Of a stretch of DNA of 64,000 nucleotides, positions 11,501 to 23,500 are shown piece by piece (positions within the stretch are counted from its first letter, which is position 1; the number at the start of each line of letters is the position of its first letter). The position numbers and the translations under genes are program-made. A model generated the notes under the pieces. It had not been told where the DNA came from, did no database searches, and saw only the letters and a list, made by a program, of their open reading frames with translations. The DNA is from Cladopsammia gracilis (lineage: Eukaryota > Cnidaria > Anthozoa > Scleractinia > Dendrophylliidae): NCBI GenBank assembly GCA_022457155.1, contig JAJGOT010000013.1:1823001-1887000 (forward strand). Reading direction: 5' to 3'.

Positions 11501-14500
11501 GATTTTTAAAATTTGATGAAAAAATAAATAAATGAAATACTTTTAGAGCCCAACTTCTAGTGAGCAATGTTTGAAATTATTGCCTACTTCGATAAATCGC
11601 CCCCCTCGAATAAACAATGCTCCCTGCTTTGCCAAGAAAAGGCACAAAGAGGCAGGATCCACAAAGGAAGAAGCAGAAACCAGGGGTAACCCCAGGGATA
11701 ATGGGTACAGGAAGCAGGAAGTTCAGAACCCCCTATCCCCCCTGATATGACTGAGTTGTCATGGTTTATCCCTGGGATTGAGTGCTTATACATCTGAGCT
11801 AGACTATGAACAGTCTATCATGAATAACAAACAGCACTGATACAAGCTATGAGAAGAATGGGTGTGGCAACCTCTCTGCATCCATGCTACTTAAAGGGAC
11901 ACTGTCCCGGCTGATATATCGTTTTTTCATGATTATGGCCAGCAGCTTTCCTTAGCCTTCCTTTATTGTCTTGAATTATGAAAAAAAACATCACCAAAAG
12001 CAATGAAAGCACACAAATATTAACTAATGTGACAAAATAATGGCAAAAACGTCAAAATTATACACAAATGGCAATTTCGATTTCTTGACCATCTGTCACA
12101 AAATAAAATTTGATGAACTGAAATCCACTTCCATCGTGGCAATCCTGCACTTTATCTCCAAACTACTGCTTCTGTTTTGCTCTATAGAATCTTTTTATTC
12201 AATTTAGTTGTATATTTGGTGGCATTTGGCGATGTAACATGGAAAAACGATGAGCGAAAATGTTGTTATTTTGATGGGACAGTATCCCTATAAGTTTGTA
12301 GTTTTTGCCACTTACTGTTTCTAGACAAAGCATTGCATTTCACTCCACTGGCAGCCACGAAAGAAAATGCTCCCAGTCTACATTGGAGATACAAACCTAC
12401 CTTAAAATTTGCAAAAGGATTTTTTGGAGGGCTTATTCTTGCTCTCTTGGGTTCCTTAGCACCTTCTGCAAAAAAAAAATTAACACACATGTATAATTAT
12501 TAACCGAGAAAAACAGTTGGATTTTACTTTATGTAATGATTGTAGAAGAACATCAAGGTTCATACATACATGTAATCTTGGGAACAAAATTACATCATTT
12601 TTTGCCATGACATTTTCATGTAGAACATATATACAGGCCTAAACATTTTCAGTTGTTTTAGTCTCTTTTGCTTTTTAAAGGTTTGATTAGTCTAATTAAG
12701 TGAACAAATTATTTTGAATAAATTAATTTCTTGATCAGTGACATTCAATGACCTGAAATAAGATCCATTTTAGAGACTGATTTCCATGGCATTTCTGTTT
12801 GTACAAACTTTGCAACACATTTAGCAACTCAACTTAAGCACAACGACAACACAAATTGATTGGAATTTTCACAACTTTTCCTTGATCAATGCCGATCAAT
12901 GGCCCAAAAAGTAGATTTCAAAATTTAACTTCATATTTCCATGTGCAACATGTTTACACATTTAGCAACTCCATTTAAGATATGACCGTGATACAGTTAC
13001 TGGAGGGTGGCAAAGGTTTTATGCGTGACACGTGATAAGGGCAAAAATCAGTAAGTGAAACATGAAAGCTAGTAAAATGGAAATGTGATCCATGAATTTA
13101 GAAACTAACATCCTTTAATGTTTCGACACGCAATAAAAGACACACTCATTTGTGGGCGTAAACTGGGCAGGGAATATACTGGCAAGGCTCGGATAGAACC
13201 CACCGACCGGATAAACCCACCAGATGAGGGGCCTCGGCACATGGCGCCATGCCGAGGGGGTGCCTCATGCCTGTACTGCAAGGCGAGCACCGACGCTGGG
13301 GTAATGTCCTGGGGCCAAGTTAACCCAGTCCAGCAAGGGTCGTGTGCCCCCTCCCTGACGGGGCTTCAGCACAGGGCTGAAGGGGTGCCGCAGGCAGCAA
13401 TTCCCCGCCCAAAGCGCCGAGTGGAACGAGAAGTACCCTGTGCGAAGCCCTAGGCCATACTGTAACCGAACCTAGAAACCTATGAATTTGAGGATGCTCT
13501 CCGTGTTAGGGTGTCAAATAAACCTCGATCAATGATTGAGGGGTACTGATGCCAACTTATAATAGTTCAAATTATTAGGGGTACAGTGTACGAAGGCTGC
13601 TGTCGCACTGAGCTAACCCTTAAGGCCCTATCTCCACCATGCAGCAAAGGCTGGGAGCAGACGTTGCATGCCCCAAATGTGGAATGGAATGAACACAACT
13701 GCATGGGGAGAGAGGGGAGTAAGGGGAAGAATAGGTAATGTGACCGGATATTCTTGGCTTGCACATACGTCATAACATGTTAATCAAAATTCAGGAGAAT
13801 CCAAAGTGTTTATGGAATTGTAGAGAGTTTAAAACCTACACATAGGGCCAAGTCTTGATATTAGCCATTGTTGGTAAAATTGTATGGAGCGAGAATTCTC
13901 ATCACAAAAGATTGGACTCCCTAATATTACATTAAATTAACCTACAACTGTCATTTTATTTTTGTTTTGCTTATATGATGTCACTTGCAAGCCAAGAATT
14001 GTCAACCAAAATAAACTAAATATAGCATCATTGGCAGGACACTGAAACATCCTAGTGTTCGCAAAGTATGTGAGACATTTATACAGTGTTCTCTAGCTAG
14101 GATATCTGGAGAGGCAGGAAGCTATTGTGGGTTCTGAGGAACGTTAAGAATAGTTAGAGCTTGGCAGGCTCCTGGAAAGGGTCAGTTCTGCACTTTTTTA
14201 TGACAACCTTGACAAAAGTAGGGTTGCATAGATGTGGTTGGGATGAGATGTCAGATCTGGGGTCTTGTAATACCATTATGCGCTAAGTATACACTATGGG
14301 ACCACAAACTGTCAAAACGATTCTGGCTGATCCACTAAGTAGAAAAAATCCCATGTACAGAGTTCACACGGAAGTGTGGGAAAAGATGCGGTTACTAGCA
14401 GGGAAACCGCTCACGTTCAAAAGAGGAAGATATCACTACATTCTCGGAGCTAGTGGAAGAACTAGGTTATGGGTACCCGATAATCAAAATCGGTTGCTGA

Positions 14501-17500
14501 AATAGTGAATGTTTGCTTAAGAAAAATTGAAATTCAAAAAAATAAAAATAAATAAACAGAAGAAGATAAAATAATATAAGGCTGGATGGTAAGTTCCCAA
14601 GTTGTGTGAACCTTGTAATGGGCTGGTACTGATTCAAATGCTCGCCCGCCTGTCACGAAAACCCTTAAAAAACCCAGTGGGAAAAAATAAGGGAACGTGT
14701 ACTCCCAGAAAATGCAGGCTCACCACCCCTAGAGCTTGGGGCAATCAGGTACCAGAAGATACAAAAATAAGCCTAGCTACTGTAAGAATACTGTAGAAAG
14801 CAAGATCTCTGCAGGGTCCAAGGCAAGGTCACTACTTCTGACTGTTGATGGACAGCTACATCTTGGTGGCATGGTCAGTGTTGTACACTAATTTCCAGCG
14901 TTTATGAGCCAGCCACTCAGTGCTTTCAGGAGATGTCCACTGGATCACGAGGACCAGACTTTTGGAATTGTAGGCCCAGGGAGCAGATTTATGGATGGCA
15001 CACGTTTGCAAAAGAAAAATAATATTCAATGCTGTGAGATAACAGGGATATGGAACAAAAAATAAATAAATAAATAAAATGAGGTTAATGAAGGTCACAG
15101 GTGAAATAATGGTTGGCTGCGATTTCTGTATGGATCCAGCAACCTTCCCTGTAACTTATGACTGCCCTTTTGTGCTCGCTGTTGATGCTGTTTTCAGTGG
15201 TAAAATATTAGACAGCCGCATCGCGGTGTTCCTTTGTTTTCTTGTATGCTTAATCCTTGCTACGGTCTTGCAACATAGTAAGGTTATGTAGTATTTGTTT
15301 AGGATTGTTCAGATTTATTGAAGATTGAGTATGCTTATGTTTGAATCACATCTTCTAATATTCAATGTTATTTGCTTATGACTTCAGTCGAATGTTCCAC
15401 AATTTCCGCAGTTTTGCGAACCGGAAATATACGTCAAAAAATATGTAACGCAGCTGTCACGCTGTTTCTTTCGTATCACAACAAAATACAAGCAAGTCAC
15501 TGTATAAAAATTACGTAACGCAGCTGTCACGCTGTTTCTTTCGTATCGCAACAAAACACAAGCAATAGATAGGAGTGACCTTTGGTCAGTTAATTAAAAA
15601 CTACGTGATATCAAGTGTCAATGTTTCGCCGCAAAAGTACACAAAGCACTAAATAATGCACTGGATTTTTTTAAAATAACGACGCCACGAGTTCGAACTG
15701 TGTACGGATTCTTGTTAATAAACAAACATATCGAACAAATTTGCGTCGCACATAGCTGCACATAGTCCAAATCGCCAGTAACCAACTAAAAACTAGCGTG
15801 AGCTCACTCGAACTGAAAACAAATAATATTCAGGTATAGATATGAAAACAAAAGTGAAGAATCGCGAAGAAAACCGGCGGGACACAAAAGGAATGTGATA
15901 TGAATGTACGTAAACTAAAGGCGAATGTTGTGCTGTGCAGTGAAAAAACACATGGCATTAAGGTATGGGAAAGGGGTACGCGAAGGAGTACGCGAATACA
16001 GAAATAAAGGTAAAATAGCACTGACAAAAGAACGATGGGAAAAATTGGCACAAAGACATAACAATATAAGCTTAAGCTTAAGCTTAATCACAAACAAAAT
16101 TAAAACATATAAAAACACAGGACCTGGCTTTAGAGGAAATGGACCATGCTGGCCATGTCATCGTCAAGAGCTGGAACGGGAAGGCGGTGATCCAGAATGT
16201 TTTGGTAAATCTGTTTCGCCTCTTGGTTCTCTTTAAGGTAAATGATGATCCCTCGGAGACATCGTGCTCTTCCACGATCGTGCCGATTATAAAATGAGCC
16301 AGCTCCGCTGGGTTTGAAGGAACGCCCTCTTTGATTCTTGGTCGCCATTATCATGGAAGAGTCTCGCGGGGAAGATTTGGGCCGGCAATAGTGATCGTTC
16401 GGCAGGAGCTAGCGGTGGATCCTCGTGGATAGTTTTCATGTGTTTTCTGTGCGGGATATGCGAATCCGGCAGAGTCGGCTGAAGAAGCAGCGCCGTGTGT
16501 TCGAGGCTGCGAGTTAGATGGTGGGCGCTCAACGTCCATGCGAATTAAGCTAGGGCGAGATAAACTGCTTCTACGACCCACGAATTGGTGGGCTATTTTG
16601 GGCCGGCACTAGACGGAAGGCTTAGTTACTTAGGCCCGTGACTTCTATTTTGAATTCTGATCAATTTTGCTGCGGGGAAACTTGCAGCCTTCTGAGATGA
16701 GGGTGATTGAGAAAGGTCACACAATTTAACCTGTTTGATTGCCTTGAGCCAAATAAGGAAGACAAGTGCCAAATAAGGAGCAACATGTGAGATGAGGCCG
16801 CAGAAGTGATTGTGGGCTCAGATTTGATGTTGCTTTCTTACATTAACTATTATTTTATGCTAAAATATCATTATAAGGAACCAGACTACGGAAATTTAAC
16901 AAATATGTGACACGTGAAATGCGTAAAAAAAGGTGTGTAGAATGGGATCGTGCCCCCCCCCCCCCCCCCCCCTTGTTACCCTCTTACTGTAGTTAGGGAC
17001 AGGTTAGGGTGTTTAAATGTAAAACAGGTGTCAATGAATTTGAGCCATGCCAGAAAAGCAAGATTCTGGTTCAACCTTTTAAGTGTTCCTTTTAAAATTC
17101 CAACCATCTTGACACCTGATAACTTTCATATCAAAACCCATCTCCAAGGAAGTCAACACCATTACCTTGAATACTTGTATCTTTGGATCGCATCTTTGCG
17201 GTGTCATCTATCCTGACATCTCTCTGCAATTCACTTGGCATTTTTTGAATTGTGCTATCAGAAGTTGATGTTGCCGATGTAACAACAGGTTTGTTTATGG
17301 TCTGGCTTTCCACTGATGTACAGGTATGTCCTTTACCTTGTTCACCTACTGGGGATACTGGATTTGTGTGTGAAAAGGCACTGTGGTCTGGCTCTCTCTT
17401 CTCTTAAAAAGAAAAAGAATTATCTTTATTTTCTATAAAGTTCAGTGAAATATTTTTCCCATGGCACACATGAAAACATCAATTTTATCTACAAAATGGC

Positions 17501-20500
17501 AGGGCATGATTTAAGGCCATTTTATTTTATCTGGGCCGAGTTGTTCGAAGGACGTTTAGCGCTAATCCAGGGTTAATTATCATGACAACTCATATGTTCT
17601 GTTGACAGTTAATCCAGGATTAGTGCTAATCAGGCTTTGAACAACTTGGCCCTGGAATTTAAAGGCCCAGTATCACCCATTCGGCTTTGCGGTCGTTTGT
17701 TTTTGTTTTCAAATGACGATCTCGCTCGTAATTGGCTCTTTCGGGAATTTTCGACTGCGTTAAATTCAATCATTTGAGGCATTGGGTGCACAATGCATTT
17801 TGGGTGATACTGGGCCTTTAAGGGGCCACAGGTTTGTCAGTATTACCTTGTTAAACATAATCAATTTATTTATTTGATTTTTTATTCTTAGGCTTCACAT
17901 GCTGCATAATTGAGACCCCAAACATTTTAAAAAAAATAATAAAGAACTTCACATAATCAAATACCTTTAGGCTTTTCCACTGGTGTTGTTTCTTCAGCTG
18001 TCTCCTGTAACTGTCTGTGTACTAGCCTAATGTATGATAAACATAATACAAAGAAGATAAGGACTTTAGATGGATTTTAAGCCTGGGAAGGGGGGTTCTC
18101 CGTATATTTTTGGGTGGAGGTGTGCCACTGGGACACTGATCCCCTTATCCTATACCAGACCATCTTCAGCTGCATTTTGCAACCTTACTCTAGACAAGAC
18201 ACCAAAAATCACTATCTTATCTCAGACCAATTTATGAAAAGTTCTTCCGCCTCTGAGTTTCAATTCCTAATCTACCGGTAGATGAATTTCTTTATATACA
18301 TACCACTGATCAGTTTTCCAGTAAACGATACCCTATTCTAGACCAAAACTCTCTGATTTTTTTGTCATATCCAGACTAAACAGTGTGAAAATCATATCCT
18401 TCACAGTGGCACATATTTGTAAAGCCTATATATGAGAGTATCCCCCCACCCCTGCCCCCTGGGGGTGCCAAAAATGGTGTTACATTAAAATGTGTAATAC
18501 AAACTCTAAGTTATTGAGTTGAACTAAAATGAACTTTAAGTAGAATGACAAAGTACCTTATAACAGTTCTTTTACCAGTCAAGCCTAATGAGTGTAAGGT
18601 GGCTTTTCGCAAATGGTTTTCTCCTCTAATCTGCATAAAATATATATTTGCAAGGACAAACAATATTTTTAGCAATTGGAAAAGGTCACTATAAGACCGT
18701 CCAGTAATTACAAATTTCATAAAAACAGAATTAGTATGAAAATGATAATTATATTTAACGTAAGATGGTGAACTTTGAGCTTGGGAAGAAATGACAAGAT
18801 GAAAGTGATCATAATTATGTCATGAGCGTAGGGACAAAGAAAAACTCTGAGGCCCTAACAGGAATCGAACCCCTGCATTCCGATAACCTCGGGGGTGGAG
18901 GAGGGGGGGTACTTCCTAGTAATCGGCTAATTGGGATGTGCCGCTGGATGGGGTCGTATTTTCACAACTAGATTGACTATAATGGAGTTGCATTTTCAAC
19001 AGAGTTACAAGAATGGGGTTGAACATTTTCGGGATCAGTTTGGGGTAAGAAAATTATGGCAATCTTTTTTAGAGGTTTTGGTAGTGATTTGGGGTTTTTA
19101 AAAATGGAAAGAATGGTGGTAGAAACGAGAAATTATTTATTGTTATTGTGCAACTGCTTAAGTTGATAAGATAGCTGTGAGGATCACTCAGAGTGACTAA
19201 GTTGGGATTGTGAAGTTTACATTTTCACAAAAGTGACTAAGCTGGGATCTATAATTGGCCACAGAATAGACTATAATGGGGTAGAGGCTCTGAGAGGCCA
19301 GTGGCACATACCCAGCAAAAGTTGATCCAAGTACCCTTCCCAGGCCAATAACCGGTCGGATGATCCATCAATAAATTTGAGCCAGTGAGAACTCGCAAAA
19401 GCTGTGGTATTTTATTAGTTTTAAATATGACAGGCATCCTGCATACTGCTGGGTTCCACATTGTCAAAGCGTGATATGAGGTAATAAATAATGTAAGATG
19501 GTGAAGTGACCATATGTCAAGAGCGTGGGGACAAAGAAAAAAATCTGAGTCCCAAAAGGGAATCAAACCCATGATAAAGGGACAGATGCTATTAAACAAG
19601 GACTTGCAAGAGCTGAGGCATTTTGTTAAGTTCAAATAATATAATATTATTCTATAAGTTGCTAAAATTTGAGTACAACTCTTCTACTGAACCTAAAGCC
19701 TGGTTCACACGTGTGACACAAAATAATGCAAACTCAAGTGCAAATGCAAACGCAAGAAATGGAAAAATTTTCATTTCCTTGCATTTGCATTTGCACTTGC
19801 ATTTGCGTTTCACATGTTGTGTGAACCGGGCTCAACGCAAATGCAAGTGCAAACGCAAGGTGAAAAGCACTTGTTTGCTTGCGTTTGCGCTGGCATTTGC
19901 ATTTGCGTCACACATGTGAACCAGGCCTAACAAACAAACAAACTACCTCTTGTGTCATATAAACACAGACTGGACTTTTATTTTCCCCGGGAGAAGCATT
20001 TATGATCTTTCCTTGGTGAGGACTAAAGAAAATAAAAAAACAATGTTAGTGAGTTTGCTGAATCTTTGTTCCAAACTTTGAATGCCACATCATCTTCTAA
20101 AATACATTAATATTTCACGAAGAGAACACAAAGGAAATCACTACTGTGAAGGAGGTTGGGATACCTGGTCTTAATTTGCATAGAATTTGGCGATTTTATT
20201 CCTTCATTTTCTCCACATTGAAATGATCAGTTTGAGAAACTATATTAAAGTATTAAAGGGAACCTCCATTGTTATAACAAATTGACGTTAAATTGTTGGA
20301 AATAAAGTCTAAATTAAAAATTTTTAAAAAGCAGGTGCAAATATAATTTTAGTGTACAAAAAAATGGATATGATTTTCACTTTTAAATTTCCTGCACGCC
20401 ACCATTTTGAATATTTATGACGTGCTACGGTTGTCTAATTGTTGCATACAAAAGAACTTCGATTCTTAACAATAACGGCAACCTTAACACGTCATAAATA

Positions 20501-23500
20501 TTCAAAATGGTGGCGTGCAGGAAATTCAAAAGCAAAAATAGGCAATATTTATATCCATTTTATTTGTACACTAAAATTACATTTGTACCTGTTCTTTTAA
20601 AAATTTTAAATTTCGACTTTGTTTCCAACAATTTAACGTCAATTTGTCCTGACAATGGAGGTTCCCTTTAACAAAAGACCCAGCATTAACTCAGACTTTG
20701 TTTAAATTTATTTTTCAACTTTTCTTGCAACATGGCACGTAACAAGAATTTTTGGGGTGTCACACGATGCAATTTGTTGCAAGCAACATCGAACAAGTAG
20801 AACTCAATTCTACTTCTGCAACTGTTGCGTCTGCAAGTGTCCCCAAAGACTTCAATAAATAAAAAAATGTTATTAACAAATCAATGAATCCTAACCTGTC
20901 CTGGTTTGAATCCCAGTGAGAAAGAACATCCCACAAAGATGATGTCGAGGGAAACTCCTTCACAAGCCTCTCACCAGACTCCAGTTGTAAACCCACAGTA
21001 GAGGTGGTCTGTACTGGTTTAAAAAGATTATTTATTTTATTCATTAGCCTATTAACAGCACATATAACCAGTCATTTTATCCTCCAAACCTCAAGTCATG
21101 TATTGTGGGAAGAAGTTTTCATTTACACCCCAAATTTCAGGGTAGTCCAGCACTTGTCCAAACGATGTCTGTGATTCGCTAAGAAAACAATAGATTTGTC
21201 CCGCTGGGATAGGGATTAGGGATAGGGGCATTGTTCAAGTGATATATCAATTTATCGTTCGCCAATCACAGACATCGTTTGGACAGCTACGGGGTCGCCC
21301 AAATTTCAGGATTGGGAGAAGGGGGGATGGTTTGGTTCCTTCCAACTTCCTCTTTGGTATTAGTTGAGGAGAATGCTTGTCAACCTTTTTATCATGATCA
21401 CCGACAAGGGACATAGGCATATATCTGGTGAGTATTTATAAGCATGCAGTTTACCAATATTTGCTTACCATTCTTAGATTTCTGGCTGGTAACTAGCTCC
21501 AAATGTGCATTGTTAGACAAACCAGAATATCTGATAGGAAGTGTGTCATCAAGAATTTTTCTTTGGTTCCTAGTGAGTACCAAGAATTAAAAGCATCAGT
21601 CATTACTGCCCAGAGTGAAGCAGCCTCAAATTTTGAAGTTGACAGATCTTAGTGAAGTGAAAATAGGAGAGCTTATGCACAAGTCATCGGCTTCCCCTGA
21701 AGGTTGACCCCTTGTACAACCATTAAAAGGATGAAATGGTTGCAATCATTTAAGATTTTTGGAGGATAGTTATGTTTTCTTAAAGCAAATATGAGTAGAA
21801 ATGAACCCTGTTAAAACAGACACTATAGCTGGAATGTAAATTAACATAAGGAAAAAACAGCAAACTGATCCTTATAGCAAGGAGAAGAGATTGAGGCAGA
21901 AGTGAAATAAAAAAAAACAAACAGTTCAATATATTTGCCTGATATTTCGGTTTGTAATACAAACCTTCTACGGGGGCTAAAAAACAAAAATGAATACAGA
22001 TATAAAAGGACCATTACATTATAAAACTGTTGAAACATACATGTACACTGTATGTAAATATGGCCGTAAGGCAGTTTTTTGTTTAGCCAAGCTTTCAGCA
22101 AAATTAATGATATCGCGGAAACAAGTGCTGCTAAATGTATCATCTTGCAAAGTTTGAGTGTTTTGGGTTAAACGGACCTTGCAAAGTTACGGCTCACTGG
22201 AATTTTAAGCATTTGTATGAGAAAAGACATTCTAGCCACACTAGCCTCGCTTTCATGTTTTTCCCAAAATTTGATTGGCTATAACTTCTCCTAAAATAAG
22301 ACTATGGCCTTGAAAACGACGCAATGACTTATTCTGACCTGATCTTTATCATTATTCAACTGCTTTTCTTTTCTTGAGAACCTTTCCAAACAAAAAATTG
22401 TTGGACGGCCATATTTGCATTCGGTGTATGACATAACAGAATAACAGAAATGATTGGTAAGAAAAAAGCTAAATGTCACTAATTAAGTTCATCACGTCTA
22501 TACCATGAGGATTAAGAGTCATCGCTTTATCTATAAGATGGGACTTGCGTGCCTTTCTGACTGAGTCTCAGTTGTTGTGGATGAGTTCCAAGCGAATGAG
22601 GAGGATGTCGTTGATAGAGTGGCCAGGTTGGTTAAAATGTATTGAAACATGAGTAGGATTGATAAGGTGGTGATTGAGGATGGAGTGGTGATGTTCCCCA
22701 AAGCATTCATTCAGTTGGCATTTGGTCTCCCCAATGTACTGTTTTGTACATTTCTTGCATTCAATTAAGAAGATTAAGTTTTTAGATTTACAATTTAGTG
22801 TCATTGATATGTCGTTCTTCCTTTGTGGCAGAGGAAGTGTATTTATTTTGACCTTCTTGTATGAATGGGCAAGTGAGACAGTGTGGATGTTTACATTTAT
22901 AAATGCCAGAGGTATAAATATGGTATACATAGACATGATGAATTTAATTAGTGACATTTAGCTTCTTTCTTGTCAATCATTTTCTGTTATTCTGTTGTAT
23001 GTCATATTTCAAAAGTTTTATATGTAATGGTCCTTTCATTTCTGTATTCATTTTTGTTTTTTAGCCCCCGTAGAAGGTTTGTTTTACAAACCGAAATATC
23101 GGGCAAATATATTGAACTTTGTTTTTTTATTTCACTTCTGTCTCAATCTCTTCTCCTTGCCGTAAGGATCAGTTTGTCGTTTTTACCTATACTATTTCAA
23201 GATTTTTACTGATCCAGGTATACGAAAGATGAGGCACTCTTCATTGGTTTGTCGCTGTGGTTTTGCCGTTATTATAGTTTTTGAATGGCAATTAACACTT
23301 GCCTAGGTGAGTGTCAAATTTTCTTGGGTGGGTACAAACTGTACATCTCTTGGTGCAGTTCTAAAAGTCACTTGCTCAAATGGTGAGTGCTGTCAAAAAG
23401 CTTAAAAGTTTACAACCATGCCATAGGAGCACAGAAACTATCCATTTTAACAGGGGATGTTGATATTACTCAATGCCCCCAGGGTAGGGAATTTGGGTGC

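Larger units (their letters stand above)
21830..23210 (-). mobile_element. Penelope-like element remnant with inverted terminal segments
   Basis: In TUG intron 2. The endonuclease frame lies on the minus strand (22957-22568). Terminal segments 21841-22143 and 22970-23212 are inverted copies of each other: both translate to FSPRRRFVLQTEISGKYIEL in opposite orientations. The left segment is interrupted by a MITE at 22049-22428. Confidence 0.8.
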
